Source of the DNA: Deltaproteobacteria bacterium
GTDB taxonomy: Bacteria > Desulfobacterota > GWC2-55-46
Assembly (NCBI GenBank): GCA_015075075.1
Contig: JABTVA010000002.1
Span: 1 to 64,000, forward strand
Length of the DNA stretch: 64,000 bases
Reading direction: 5' to 3'
Within the stretch, counting starts at the first letter, position 1, and every line of letters begins with the position of its first letter. The position numbers were made by a program, and so were the translations under genes. The notes beneath the pieces were generated by a model. It ran no database searches, was not told the DNA's origin, and saw nothing but the letters and a program-made list of their open reading frames with translations. Shown one piece after another: positions 1-9,558 of this stretch.

Positions 1-25
1 AGCAGATGGACTTTTTCAGCAGCCT
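1..25. repeat. Right end of a TAG/GCTGC-ended miniature element (family I), cut by the window edge
   Basis: Bases 2-25 match bases 47298-47321 with a single mismatch (C for G at the centre of the terminal CTTTTTCAGCAGCCT). That second site is the end of a complete element, so the window opens inside another copy of the same family. The rest of this copy lies outside the window. Confidence 0.7.
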
Positions 26-44
26 CTTAGTCAGATAAAAAAAT

Positions 45-75
45 GGGGGGCGATTCACGCCCCCCTTTTTTAGTT
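45..75 (-). terminator. Rho-independent terminator of rpoD
   Basis: GGGGGGCG (45-52), a 5-base loop, and CGCCCCCC (58-65) form a strong hairpin. It has a T-run on both strands, so it can work bidirectionally. It sits 18-48 bases past the rpoD stop codon. Confidence 0.85.
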
Positions 76-92
76 TTAATACCAGAGTATCC

Positions 93-1610
93 TCAGCCTT
101 CGCTGAAGCCCTTAAGGAGCTTGGCCCTCGTCGGGTGCCTGAGCCTCCTTATGGCCTTGGCCTCTATCTGGCGCACCCTCTCGCGGGTGACGCCGAGCAC
201 CTTGCCCACCTCTTCGAGCGTATAGTCCTGCTTCTCGCCTATCCCGAACCTCATCCTCAAGACCTTCTCCTCCCTCGGGGTAAGGGTCTCGAGCACGGAA
301 TTCGTCTGGTCCGAGAGGTCCTTCTCTATGGCAGCGTCAGAAGGCGAGGGGGATTTCTCGTCTTCGATAAAATCGCCAAGCGAGCTCTCCTCGTCGTCCC
401 CAATCGGGGTTTCGAGGGAAAGCGTCTGCTTCATGAGCCTGAGGATGCGCCTGACCTTCTGGATGGGTATGTCCATCCTCTCGGCTATCTCTTCGGGATA
501 GGGCTCCCTGCCGAGCTCCTTAAGGAGCTGCCTCGAGGTCTGCAGCAGCCTGTTGATGGTCTCTATCATGTGGACAGGGATCCTGATGGTCCTCCCGTGG
601 TCGGCGATGGACCTCGTGATGGCCTGCCGTATCCACCATGTGGCGTAGGTCGAGAACTTGTAGCCCTTCTTGTAGTCGAACTTGTCAACGGCCTTCATGA
701 GGCCGATATTGCCCTCCTGGATGAGGTCCGAGAACTTGAGCCCCAGGTTCACGTATCTCTTCGCGATGGAGACCACGAGCCGGAGGTTGGCCTCTATGAG
801 CCTCTGCTTGGCTTCCCACATGTTGAAGTCGTGTATCTTCACCTGCCTTGCGAGCTCGCGGAGGTCGCCCCTCTTCATCTCGAGGCGCCTCATTATCTTC
901 CTTATGCGGGCCTTTGCGCGCTCCTGTTTGCGGGGGCCCCTTTTCGACTCCTCGCGCTCGATAAGGTGCTCCAGGCGGACTATCCTCTTTACCACGCGCC
1001 TTATGATGTTGGCGCTCAGGTTCATGTCCTTCAGGAGCTTGTACGCGCTATCGGGTTTCCGCCTCCTGAGCCTTTCGAGCTTGGCAATGACCTCGTCCGT
1101 CGCCGCGGTAGCCTCTTCGGCCTGGTTCTCCTCGGCCTCCTCCTCTATGAGGTCCCGGAGAGACGCCTTGCCGGCCTTAACGCGGCCCACGAGCCTCAAT
1201 ATCTCTATGACCGCGAATGGGCTGGAGAGGGTGAGCCTCCTGAGTTCGTTCCTGCTCTCCTCTATCCTCTTCGCGTAGACTATCTCTTCCTCGCGCTTAA
1301 GGAGCGGGACAGCGCCCATCTCGCGCATGTAGATCCTTACCGGGTCCTCGACCCGCTCCACTTCCTCCACCTCGAACTCGCGCGGCTCCGCGGCTTCCTG
1401 GGCCTCCTGGCCGCCCTTTTCGGCGCTATCCACAACGTCTATTCCGAGCTCACCGAGGGTCTCAAGCAAGTTGTCCATCTCCTCCACAGAGAAATTGTCC
1501 TGCGGGAACGCGTCGTTTATTTCATCATAGGTGAGAAAGCCTTTGTCCTTCCCTATGTCGATAAGGCCCAAAAGTTCCACGCTCTGGCTGGTCCCTGCTT
1601 TTTTGCTCAT
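93..1610 (-). CDS. rpoD: RNA polymerase primary sigma factor RpoD (sigma-70)
   Basis: This is the housekeeping sigma factor, which directs RNA polymerase to -35/-10 promoters. The 505-residue product has an acidic N-terminal region 1.1. Region 1.2 begins near residue 88 ([11 protein letters not shown]). The central conserved core contains [19 protein letters not shown] and the -10 melting segment [18 protein letters not shown]. The C-terminal helix-turn-helix of region 4.2 reads [19 protein letters not shown]. The start is taken at the ATG at 1610 because GGAAGGG lies just upstream and the protein then begins MSKKAG. A longer frame to 1694 would run into the predicted promoter. The gene is monocistronic, with a terminator directly after it. 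Length is somewhat short of E. coli RpoD because the non-conserved insert is small, as in many deltaproteobacteria. Confidence 0.97.
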   Translation of the reverse strand: MSKKAGTSQSVELLGLIDIGKDKGFLTYDEINDAFPQDNFSVEEMDNLLETLGELGIDVVDSAEKGGQEAQEAAEPREFEVEEVERVEDPVRIYMREMGAVPLLKREEEIVYAKRIEESRNELRRLTLSSPFAVIEILRLVGRVKAGKASLRDLIEEEAEENQAEEATAATDEVIAKLERLRRRKPDSAYKLLKDMNLSANIIRRVVKRIVRLEHLIEREESKRGPRKQERAKARIRKIMRRLEMKRGDLRELARQVKIHDFNMWEAKQRLIEANLRLVVSIAKRYVNLGLKFSDLIQEGNIGLMKAVDKFDYKKGYKFSTYATWWIRQAITRSIADHGRTIRIPVHMIETINRLLQTSRQLLKELGREPYPEEIAERMDIPIQKVRRILRLMKQTLSLETPIGDDEESSLGDFIEDEKSPSPSDAAIEKDLSDQTNSVLETLTPREEKVLRMRFGIGEKQDYTLEEVGKVLGVTRERVRQIEAKAIRRLRHPTRAKLLKGFSEG

Positions 1611-1654
1611 AAACCCTTCCTTTACTTGCTTTCCCTGGGCATAAAAATTATTTA

Positions 1655-1684
1655 ATCCTAACATAACTATAGGACAATTGTCAA
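1655..1684 (-). promoter_or_regulatory. Sigma-70 promoter of rpoD
   Basis: On the minus strand TTGACA (1684-1679) is followed after 18 bases by TAGGAT (1660-1655). This gives a leader of about 40 bases before the rpoD ATG at 1610. Confidence 0.6.
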
Positions 1685-1738
1685 GCCCCGTCAAGCCAAG
1701 CCAAGTTACCGATTTTACGCTCTTTTGGGCGGTCCCGC

Positions 1739-1767
1739 TTGACCTTGCGGCCTGACTGTGTTAAAGT
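1739..1767 (+). promoter_or_regulatory. Possible sigma-70 promoter of the ABC importer operon
   Basis: TTGACC (1739-1744), a 17-base spacer and TAAAGT (1762-1767) lie about 85 bases upstream of the binding-protein start. The -10 is imperfect (4 of 6). Confidence 0.4.
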
Positions 1768-1852
1768 TTTTAATTCTAACATATTGTCATTATAAGCTTT
1801 TTTTACAGTACCGGTCAGTGACTTATGTTGCCCAGACCCGCGTCAATTAAAT

Positions 1853-4107
1853 ATGAAGTTTATGGAGGGAGGAGCAATCGGTAGGAACCTTCCCAGAGCC
1901 CTCAGGGGCGCGCTGGCCCTCGCGCTATTGGTATTCATCGCAGGCTGCGTAACCCAACGACCCATTACCGCCACCGTCCAGACGCGGCAAGAACATCTTC
2001 TACACCACCTTTTCGAACCCCCAAGCACCTCGACCCCGGCCGCGCCTACAGTTCAGACGAGTACGACATAATAGGGCAGATATACGAACCACCGCTCGAA
2101 TACCATTACCTGAAGAGGCCGTATGAGCTTAAGCCCCTCACGGTCGAGGAGGTGCCGGAACCCGTCTATTTCGGCAAGGACGGACGTATGCTCCCTGCCG
2201 GAGCTCCGGCCGAGGCCGTGCACAGGGCCGTTTACGAAGTGAAGGTCAGGGAGGGTATACTCTACCAGGACCACCCCGCATTTGCCCTTGACCGGGACGG
2301 AAACCCCCTTTACAGGGGCCTTGCGAATGGCGACATGGCCGGGATAAAGAATGTCTCGGACTTCAAGGTAAAAGGCGCGAGGGAGCTTAAGGCCGACGAC
2401 TTCATCTACCAGATAATGAGGCTCGCGGACCCGCAGGTCGAAAGCCCTGTCCTCTCCATCCTTGAAAAATACATACTCGGGCTCGAAGAGTATGCAAAGG
2501 CCTTAAGGGCCGACCTGGAGGAGATACGGGCCAAGAGGCGGGCCGAAGCCGGTTTCTCCTACAACCAGGCGGCTGACGAGAAAGAGAACCCTATCATCCT
2601 CGACTACCGGAAGCACCCGTTCCCCGGGGTCGAGAAGATAGACGACCGCACATTCAGGATAGTCTTGAAGACCAAGTACCCGCAGTTCGTCTACTGGCTG
2701 GCCATGCCCTTTTTCGCGCCCATGCCCGGAGAGGCCGCCGAGTTCTACAAGCAGGGCGCGCTCACGGACAGGAACATCACACTTAACAGGTTTCCGGTGG
2801 GCACGGGCCCGTACATGATGGAGACCTTCAACCCGAACATGGAGATAGTGCTCGCAAGAAACGGGAACTACCGCCACGAACCGTATCCCGGAGCCGGCGA
2901 GGAGGGCGACGCCGAAAAGGGGCTTCTCAGGCATGCGGGAGCGGGCCTGCCTTTCATCGAGAAGATAATCTTCAAGCTCGAAAAGGAGGCCATCCCCAGG
3001 TGGAACAAGTTCCTCCAGGGCTATTACGACAACTCCGGCATAAGCTCGGAAAGCTTCGACCAGGCCGTCTCCATAGGCAGCGGCGGAAGGCCCGAGCTTA
3101 CGGACGATATGCGGGAGAGGGGCATGAGGCTCCTTACGTCAGTCCGTCCCTCCGTCTATTATTCCGGGTTCAACATGCTCGACGAGGTCGTGGGGGGCTA
3201 CTCGCCCGAGAAGCAGAAGCTCCGGCAGGCCATCTCCATAGTGCTCGATTATGATGAATTCATCTCGATATTCAATAACGGGAGGGGCATAGGCGCGATG
3301 TCCCCGCTCCCGCCGGGCATATTCGGCCACAAGGAAGGCAGGGATGGAATAAACCCGTACGCCTACGACTGGGACCCGTTGAGGAATAAGCCCGTAAGGA
3401 AGTCGCTCGACGAGGCCAGGAAGCTCATGGCAGAGGCGGGCTACCCCGGCGGGAGGACCCCTGGCGGAAGGCCTCTGGTAATAACCTTTGACAACTCCTG
3501 GACAGGGGCCGATTCCACCCATCTCATAAACTGGTACATAAAGAAATTCGCGCTCCTCGGCATCCAGCTCGAAAACAGGACCACCGACTACAACCGCTTC
3601 CAGGAGAAGATGTTCCGTGGCAACTTCCAGTTCTTTTCCTGGGGCTGGAACGCCGACTATCCTGACCCGGAGAACTTCTTCTTCCTCCTTGCGGGCCCGA
3701 ACGGAAAGGTGAAGTTCCAGGGCGAGAACACCGCCAACTACTCGAACCCCGAGTTCGACAGGCTCTTCAAAAGGATGGAGAACATGGAGAACGGCCCGGC
3801 CCGGCAGGAGGTCATAGACGGGATGGTCGAGATACTGAGGAGGGACGCGCCCTGGGTATGGGGATACCACCCCGTTGCCTTCTCGCTCTTCCACGGATGG
3901 GTTGAGAACGTCAAGCCCAATGCCATGTCGAACAACACGATGAAGTACATAAAACTGGACTCGGAGAAGAGGCAGGCGGCCAGGGACGAATGGAACAGGC
4001 CCGTGATATGGCCGGTGGCCGCGCTCATAGCCGTGATAATCATCGGGTCGCTCCCGGCAATAATAACCGTCCGCAGAAGGCGCGGCCTCGGCAGGAAGGC
4101 CAGGTAG
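1853..4107 (+). CDS. Peptide/nickel-type ABC transporter substrate-binding lipoprotein, frameshifted near its N-terminus
   Basis: This is the extracytoplasmic solute receptor (family 5, SBP_bac_5) of the importer encoded by the next three genes. The N-terminus carries a signal peptide with the lipobox VFIAGC, so Cys would be lipidated. The reading frame is then lost twice, around 1975-1990 and in the C-run at 2018-2022. From about 2020 the frame reads KHLDPGRAYSSDEYD and YEPPLEYHYLKRPY, typical of the family's N-terminal lobe, and stays open to 4107 (uninterrupted from 2152). Typical motifs such as FPVGTGPYMM and FFSWGWNADYPDPENF follow. The C-terminus is unusual: a hydrophobic segment (about IWPVAALIAVIIIGSLPA) followed by RRRR predicts a second membrane anchor. 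The stop lies 4 bases before the permease ATG, indicating one operon. The frameshifts may be sequencing errors in homopolymers. Substrate cannot be told from sequence. Confidence 0.85.
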
Positions 4108-4111
4108 TAAG

Positions 4112-5092
4112 ATGCTATCGTACATCATAAGAAGGATACTCTACGCCGTCCCCATAATAATCGGCGTGAACGTGCTGACGGCGCTCCTATTCTTTTACGT
4201 CAATACGCCCGACGACATGGCCCGGAAGGTATTGGGCGAGAAAAACGTCACGCCCGCGGCCATAGAGAACTGGAAAAGGGACCACGGCTACGACCTGCCG
4301 TCTTTCGTGAATACGGAGGAGCCGGGCATAAGGAAGGTGACCGAGACGGTCTTCTTCCAGAAGTCGGTGCCGCTACTCTGGTTCGACTTCGGCAGGTCCG
4401 ACAGGAATAACATCGACATCGGCCAGGAGATACGGACGCGCATGTGGGCGAGCCTCGCCATAAGCGTCCCCATGTTCATGGCCGGGGTGGCGGTTAACCT
4501 CTTTTTGGCGATGATGCTCGCCTATTACAGGGCCACCTACATAGACATCTGGGGTGTCATCCTGGCGGTCGTCCTCATGTCCGTATCGACCCTCTTCTAT
4601 ATAATCGGCGGGCAGTACATACTCGGGAAACTCCTCCGTCTGTTCCCCATTTCAGGCTTTGACGCGGGGCTACACTCCGTAAAGTTCCTGGTGCTCCCGG
4701 TCATAATAGGGATCATGGCGTCCATAGGCACGGGGGTCCGCTTCTACAGGACGGTATTCCTGGAGGAGATAAACAAGGACTACGTAAGGACGGCCAGGGC
4801 AAAGGGGCTCACCGAAGGCAGGGTGCTCTTCAAGCACGCGTTAAAGAACGCGATGATACCGGTCTTAACGAACGTGGTCGTATCCATACCGTTCCTCTTT
4901 TACGGAAGCCTCATACTCGAGACCTTCTTCGCCATACCGGGGCTCGGGAGCTTCACCATAGACGCGATACAGTCCCAGGACTTCGCCATAGTAAGATCAA
5001 TGGTCTACCTGGGCTCGATACTCTACATAATCGGGCTCATAATGACGGACATAAGCTACACCCTCGTTGACCCGAGGGTAAGGTTCGAATAG
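4112..5092 (+). CDS. ABC transporter permease, DppB/OppB type
   Basis: First inner-membrane permease of the peptide/nickel-type importer, 326 residues. The N-terminus MLSYIIRRILYAVPIIIGV is the classic first membrane helix of this family. A roughly 100-residue periplasmic loop follows, then five further helices. The EAA loop that contacts the ATPase is visible near residue 230 (TARAKGLTEGRVLFKHALKN). The C-terminus YTLVDPRVRFE is the standard family ending. It starts 4 bases after the binding-protein stop and ends 7 bases before the next permease, so translation is probably coupled. The family moves short peptides, nickel or opines; no residue here decides between them. Confidence 0.93.
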   Translation: MLSYIIRRILYAVPIIIGVNVLTALLFFYVNTPDDMARKVLGEKNVTPAAIENWKRDHGYDLPSFVNTEEPGIRKVTETVFFQKSVPLLWFDFGRSDRNNIDIGQEIRTRMWASLAISVPMFMAGVAVNLFLAMMLAYYRATYIDIWGVILAVVLMSVSTLFYIIGGQYILGKLLRLFPISGFDAGLHSVKFLVLPVIIGIMASIGTGVRFYRTVFLEEINKDYVRTARAKGLTEGRVLFKHALKNAMIPVLTNVVVSIPFLFYGSLILETFFAIPGLGSFTIDAIQSQDFAIVRSMVYLGSILYIIGLIMTDISYTLVDPRVRFE

Positions 5093-5099
5093 GAATGGA

Positions 5100-6272
5100 A
5101 TGCCAGTAATCTTAGCGACAGATTTCATAGTCTTTTTCCTTGCCGGCGCGGTCATCTACTTCGCCTTTGCCGTAAGGAGGGACGGCGCCGCGGCCTCGGC
5201 CTGGCGGGAGATAAGAAAGAACAGGCTCGCCATGGCCTGCCTCGCGGTATTGGCCCTTTACTTTTCGGTAGCGCTGCTAGACAGCATACGCTATCGGGAC
5301 CCGGTGATAAACGAGGACGGAGTCCAGGCCATGACCGAGGAGGGCAGCGCGCTCTATAGCGCACAGGCCCTGAGCCTACTTGACAGGGCATTCGAGGGCA
5401 TGAGGACAAACCACGAGAAGACCTACTCGGCCCCGTTCGCAAGGCAGCTCTTCGTAAAGGAGAATATAGAGCTCACGGACGGGACTACCGTCCGCGAGTA
5501 CGCGCCGCTCAAGCACCCGGGGGCACACTTCCTCGGCACAGACAAGGTCGGGAACGACGTCTTCTTTAACGCCCTCAAGGGCATAAGGACCGCGGTCGTC
5601 ATAGGCGCGGGCACAACCCTCATAATAGTCCCGTTCGCAATATTTTTCGGTGTGGTTGCAGGCTATTTCGGGGGCATACTCGACGACATAGTACAGTACA
5701 TATACACGACCCTCGCTTCGATTCCGGGCGTACTCCTAATAGTCGCGTTCATGCTCCTTTTCGGCACCACGGGCTACCAGGGCGGGCTCATATCCGAGGG
5801 GCAGTTGAGCCTCGGCGTCTTCGTCTTCAACGACCGGCTCTTCTGGCTCGCCCTTATACTCGGCATTACCTCGTGGACCGACCTCTGCAGGCTTATAAGA
5901 GGCGAGACGCTTAAATTGAGAGAGCTCGAATACGTGCAGGCCTCAAGGGCCTTCGGGGTATCGAGGCCCGGCATAATTTACAGGCACATCGTGCCTAATG
6001 TCATGCACCTGGTCCTCATAACCTTCGTCCTGCAGTTCAGCGCCCTGGTGCTCGCGGAGGCCATACTGAGCTACATAGGCATAGGCGTGGGCCCGCAGAT
6101 GGGGAGCTGGGGCAACATGATAAACACCTCCCGGCTGGAGTTGTCAATGGACCCTGTCGTCTGGTGGAACCTCACGGCCTCTTTCTTGTTCATGTTCGGG
6201 CTGGTCCTCCCGGCGAACATCTTCGGCGACGCGGTAAGGGACGCGCTCGACCCGAGGCTCAGGTACAGATAG
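5100..6272 (+). CDS. ABC transporter permease, DppC/OppC type
   Basis: Second permease of the same importer, 390 residues. It is longer than the usual about 300 because of an extra N-terminal membrane helix (residues 1-25) ahead of the typical OppC_N segment (SAWREIRKNRLAMACL) and a long periplasmic loop that ends in FLGTDKVGNDVF. The EAA coupling loop lies near residue 278 (QASRAFGVSRPGIIYRHIVP). The C-terminus LDPRLRYR is diagnostic of the DppC/OppC group. A purine-rich stretch (AGGAATGGA) precedes the ATG. It is followed 24 bases later by the fused ATPase gene. Confidence 0.93.
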   Translation: MPVILATDFIVFFLAGAVIYFAFAVRRDGAAASAWREIRKNRLAMACLAVLALYFSVALLDSIRYRDPVINEDGVQAMTEEGSALYSAQALSLLDRAFEGMRTNHEKTYSAPFARQLFVKENIELTDGTTVREYAPLKHPGAHFLGTDKVGNDVFFNALKGIRTAVVIGAGTTLIIVPFAIFFGVVAGYFGGILDDIVQYIYTTLASIPGVLLIVAFMLLFGTTGYQGGLISEGQLSLGVFVFNDRLFWLALILGITSWTDLCRLIRGETLKLRELEYVQASRAFGVSRPGIIYRHIVPNVMHLVLITFVLQFSALVLAEAILSYIGIGVGPQMGSWGNMINTSRLELSMDPVVWWNLTASFLFMFGLVLPANIFGDAVRDALDPRLRYR

Positions 6273-6296
6273 TGCCTGTTTCTATTTATAGTCATT

Positions 6297-8198
6297 ATGA
6301 CAGAAAAAAAGACTGACATGGAACCTGTCATAAAGGTAAAAGACCTCCGCGCCTATTTCAAGACCCCAAAGGGGCTTGCAAAGGCCGTTGACGGCGTCTC
6401 CTTCGAGATACCAAAGGGGGGGACATTTGCCCTGGTCGGGGAATCGGGCTGCGGGAAATCCGTGACCGCGCTCTCCCTCATACAGCTCGTGCCCGAGCCT
6501 GCGGGCTACATAGCCGGCGGGGAGATAATCCTTAACGGCAGGGACATGGTCCCGCTCGATGAGCGCTCGAAGAGGGAGATACGCGGCAACAAGATCTCAA
6601 TGATATTCCAGGAGCCCATGACGTCCCTTAACCCGGTCTTCACCATCGGCGACCAGCTAATGGAGACCATCGTCCTCCATCAGGGGAAGCGTAAGGGAGA
6701 GGCGCGGAAGGCGGCAATCGAGATGCTCGAAAAGGTGCATCTCCCCGAGCCCGAGAGGCTCTTCGGCGAATACCCGCACAGGCTTTCGGGCGGGCAGCGC
6801 CAGAGGGTGATGATAGCAATGGCCCTTGCCTGCAGGCCAGACCTCCTCATTGCCGACGAGCCCACCACCGCCCTCGACGTGACCATCCAGGAGGAGATAC
6901 TCAGGCTCATAAGGGAGATGAAGGGCTCACTCGGCACAGCCGTACTCCTCATAACCCACAACATGGCGCTCGTCTACAGGAACGCGGACATGGTCGGGGT
7001 GATGTACGCGGGGAAGCTCGTGGAGTCCGCATCCACGCAGGAGCTATTCCGTAACCCCATGCACCCGTACACCATAAAGCTACTTCGCTCCATACCGGGG
7101 CAGGAGAAGAGGGGCAAGGCCCTTGACACCATCCCCGGCGCGGTCCCCTCGGCGGTCTCCTATCCCGCGGGGTGCCACTTCTCGGGCAGGTGCCCGAGGG
7201 AGATGGAAGGGTGCGCATCGATTGAGCCGCCCCTTGCCGAGAGGGCCCAGGGGCATTCGGTTGCGTGCCACCTCCACGACCCGGGCTTCATGAACCAGCC
7301 TCATTCAAGGCCCTTGAGGCAGGAGCCGGACGCGCTCCCGCCCCTGGCAGTGCCCGCTTCCGAGAGGGAAACCATCCTCGAAGTGAGCGATTTGAAGACA
7401 TGGTATCCCATAAGGAAAGGGGTGCTTAAAAGGACGGTGGGCCATGTGAAGGCCGTGGACGGCATCGACCTTTCAATAAAAAAGGGCTCGACACTTGCGC
7501 TCGTGGGAGAATCGGGCTGCGGGAAGACAACCGCCGGAAAGTCCATAATACAGCTCATAAAGCCCACCAGGGGCGAGGTGCTCTATAAGGGCGCGGACAT
7601 CGCCGCGCTCGGCGAGCGGAGGCTCAAGCCCTTCAGGTCTTCTCTCCAAATTATATTCCAGGACCCGTACTCGTCCCTGAACCCGAGGCTCACCGTGAGG
7701 GAAACGATAGAGGAGGGACTCCGGGCCGTAAAGCCCGGCATGGGGAAAATAGAGAGGGCGGAAAAGGTAAGGAGCGTCCTCGAAAGGGTGGGGCTCGGGC
7801 CAGAGGCCATGTCCCGGTACCCGCACGAGTTCTCGGGCGGCCAGCGCCAGAGGATAGGCATAGCCAGGGCCCTTGCAGTGGACCCGGAGTTCATCGTCTG
7901 CGACGAGGCCGTTTCAGCCCTGGACGTCTCGGTGCAGGCGCAGATACTCAATCTCCTCAAGTCCATACAGAGGGACTTCGGACTCTCGTTCCTATTCATA
8001 ACCCACGATCTGGGGGTCGTGGAGTACATAGCCGACGAAGTGGCCGTCATGCACAGGGGAATGATCGTCGAGCGCGGGACCACAGCCGAGATATTCTCAA
8101 ACCCCAGGCACGACTACACGAAGAAGCTCCTTTCAGCGGTGCCCAGGATAGACAGCCGCCTGGCGGAATTCTGGGATTTGCCGGGTCTAAGCCTGTAG
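6297..8198 (+). CDS. Fused double ATP-binding protein of the peptide/nickel-type importer (DppD-DppF fusion)
   Basis: This cytoplasmic energising subunit carries two complete ABC ATPase domains in 633 residues. Domain 1 has Walker A GESGCGKS near residue 47, signature LSGGQRQR near 163 and Walker B LLIADEPTTALD. It ends in the oligopeptide-transporter C-terminal motif with clustered cysteines (CHFSGRCP...C, about residue 294). Domain 2 has Walker A GESGCGKT near 403, signature FSGGQRQR near 511 and Walker B FIVCDEAVSALD. E. coli encodes these as separate DppD and DppF; fusions as in GsiA are known. No clear Shine-Dalgarno sequence precedes the ATG. A strong terminator follows, so the four-gene operon ends here. 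Confidence 0.94.
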   Translation: MTEKKTDMEPVIKVKDLRAYFKTPKGLAKAVDGVSFEIPKGGTFALVGESGCGKSVTALSLIQLVPEPAGYIAGGEIILNGRDMVPLDERSKREIRGNKISMIFQEPMTSLNPVFTIGDQLMETIVLHQGKRKGEARKAAIEMLEKVHLPEPERLFGEYPHRLSGGQRQRVMIAMALACRPDLLIADEPTTALDVTIQEEILRLIREMKGSLGTAVLLITHNMALVYRNADMVGVMYAGKLVESASTQELFRNPMHPYTIKLLRSIPGQEKRGKALDTIPGAVPSAVSYPAGCHFSGRCPREMEGCASIEPPLAERAQGHSVACHLHDPGFMNQPHSRPLRQEPDALPPLAVPASERETILEVSDLKTWYPIRKGVLKRTVGHVKAVDGIDLSIKKGSTLALVGESGCGKTTAGKSIIQLIKPTRGEVLYKGADIAALGERRLKPFRSSLQIIFQDPYSSLNPRLTVRETIEEGLRAVKPGMGKIERAEKVRSVLERVGLGPEAMSRYPHEFSGGQRQRIGIARALAVDPEFIVCDEAVSALDVSVQAQILNLLKSIQRDFGLSFLFITHDLGVVEYIADEVAVMHRGMIVERGTTAEIFSNPRHDYTKKLLSAVPRIDSRLAEFWDLPGLSL

Positions 8199-8205
8199 GA
8201 AATTA

Positions 8206-8246
8206 ATGGCGGGCACAGCCTAATGGGCTGTGCCCGCCATTTCTCA
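8206..8246 (+). terminator. Terminator of the ABC importer operon
   Basis: ATGGCGGGCACAGCC (8206-8220), a TAAT loop and GGGCTGTGCCCGCCAT (8225-8240) form a 15-bp hairpin followed by TTCT. It begins 8 bases after the ATPase stop codon. Confidence 0.8.
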
Positions 8247-8572
8247 TCATTCTGAGGTGCAAGGCTGAGGTGCAAGGCGACCGAATAATCTCGTATTCAA
8301 GCCCCGTCGCAAAAAAGCCTATTAACGCGCTGCCGCGCTCTTTTCGGGCATGAGGCTCCGCGCACTTTCCGCCTCCTTCCTCCGGGCTTGGCCCTTATGT
8401 CGCTCGGCCTTCGGCCTCGCTCCTGCTGCCTTGACTCGCCCGACCCTCACCCATCCCCATGTTCGCTACGCCTAATGACCAAGGTTGTTGTGAAAGACGA
8501 AATAAAAACGCAATCGTGCTGCACGGCATATTCTTTGTCTTTAACGGGCCGAAGCTGTAGAAGATGCCGCCA
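8247..8572. other. Intergenic stretch without a recognisable gene
   Basis: The stretch starts with an in-tandem 13-base duplication (TGAGGTGCAAGGC twice, about 8253-8280) and a fragment resembling the CATTCTGAG-type repeats (ATTCTGAG, GCGACCGAA, TCTCGTATTC). The remainder is GC-rich, with short palindromes such as CGGCCTTCGGCC. I see no supported ORF. Confidence 0.5.
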
Positions 8573-8603
8573 AAAAGAAAGGGGGCTGCCAAAGGCAGCC
8601 CCC
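8573..8603 (-). terminator. Terminator of rpoZ
   Basis: The hairpin GGGGGCTGCC / GGCAGCCCCC (8581-8590 and 8594-8603) has a 3-base loop. On the minus strand it is followed by TTTCTTTTTGG. It lies 38-68 bases beyond the rpoZ stop. Confidence 0.85.
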
Positions 8604-8640
8604 TCTTTTACTTTCCGATCCAGTCAGTCTTATTCCGGTC

Positions 8641-8853
8641 TTATTCCGCCAGCTTCTTTTTATTACCCGGCTGCTGCGCAACGACCTTTCCTGCCGCGAC
8701 CTCGCGGAGCGCCGTCACCACGGCCTTGTTGTCCGATTTCACGAACGATGGAGAGCCCTTTATGAGGTCTCTCGCCCTCTGCGCGGCGAGGTGCACGAGC
8801 ATGAACCTGCTCGGTATCTCCTTCAAGCAATCCTCTACGGTTATCCTTGCCAT
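8641..8853 (-). CDS. rpoZ: DNA-directed RNA polymerase omega subunit
   Basis: A 70-residue omega subunit that helps assemble RNA polymerase by binding beta-prime. The N-terminus [20 protein letters not shown] and the following LAAQRARDL are characteristic of the family, as is the [10 protein letters not shown] segment. A good ribosome-binding site (AAGGAGGGG) precedes the ATG. It lies downstream of gmk, the usual gmk-rpoZ order, but has its own near-perfect promoter in the 68-base gap. It is closed by its own terminator. Confidence 0.95.
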   Translation of the reverse strand: MARITVEDCLKEIPSRFMLVHLAAQRARDLIKGSPSFVKSDNKAVVTALREVAAGKVVAQQPGNKKKLAE

Positions 8854-8882
8854 TTTAACCCCTCCTTGAAAAACAGGCTTAA

Positions 8883-8911
8883 ATTATACAGTTTCGAGGG
8901 GCCGGTGTCAA
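8883..8911 (-). promoter_or_regulatory. Perfect-consensus sigma-70 promoter of rpoZ
   Basis: On the minus strand TTGACA (8911-8906), a 17-base spacer and TATAAT (8888-8883) match the sigma-70 consensus at all twelve positions. The rpoZ start lies 30 bases further on. Confidence 0.85.
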
Positions 8912-8921
8912 CCGCCCCTCT

Positions 8922-9533
8922 TTATCCGACGAGGCCGCCGAAAAGCTCCTTGAGCTTACCGGCCATCCGGCACGACCTGGATTTTTCGGCGGTTATGACG
9001 GCCGAGAACTCCTCGAAGGCCCGCCTCAGGTCGTCGTTTATTACTATATAGTCGTAATCAACCGCCCTCTTTATCTCTCCGGCGGCTATGCCGAGCCTCC
9101 GCCGTATCTCTTCGGTCGTGTCCTTGCCCCTGGCTACGAGCCTTTCCTCCGCGGCCTTGAGAGACGGCGGGAGCACGAATACGAAAACACCCCCCTCGAG
9201 CTTCTCCCGCACCTTTGCCGCGCCCTGCACGTCTATTTCCAATATTACGCTTACGCCCTTTTCAAGGAGGTCTTCGAGATCCTTTCTCGATGTGCCGTAC
9301 CGTTTCCCGTAAACGTCGGCGTACTCGAGGAACTCTCCTCTTTCGACCATCGCCGCAAAGGTCTCCTCGTCCACGAACCAGTAATCGACCCCGTTAACCT
9401 CTCCGTGCCTGGGCTTCCTCGTGGTGTAGGATACCGATATCCTCAAATCCGGGAACCGGTCCGCTGCCATCTTGCAGAGGGTGGTCTTCCCCGAGCCTGA
9501 AGGCGCCGAGACTATGAATGCTATGCCGCTCAT
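8922..9533 (-). CDS. gmk: Guanylate kinase
   Basis: Converts GMP to GDP with ATP, an essential step in purine nucleotide synthesis in the cytoplasm. The 203-residue length is normal. The P-loop SAPSGSGKTTL is at residues 9-19. The GMP-binding region contains SYTTRKPRHGEVNGVDYWFV, and EIDVQGAAKV is the conserved segment after it. The lid region includes RLVARGKDTTEEIRRRL. It follows yicC by 25 bases in the common bacterial order yicC-gmk-rpoZ. Confidence 0.97.
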   Translation of the reverse strand: MSGIAFIVSAPSGSGKTTLCKMAADRFPDLRISVSYTTRKPRHGEVNGVDYWFVDEETFAAMVERGEFLEYADVYGKRYGTSRKDLEDLLEKGVSVILEIDVQGAAKVREKLEGGVFVFVLPPSLKAAEERLVARGKDTTEEIRRRLGIAAGEIKRAVDYDYIVINDDLRRAFEEFSAVITAEKSRSCRMAGKLKELFGGLVG

Positions 9534-9558
9534 TTCTTTTCTACCTTTGAGGCCAGCG

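Noticed and set aside
135-1655. 506-codon frame opposite rpoD
   Set aside because: Shadow of rpoD; no motifs and no ribosome-binding site.
8247-8572. Coding sequence between the ABC operon and rpoZ
   Set aside because: Short frames in both directions lack ribosome-binding sites and codon bias; the stretch looks like decayed repeat.
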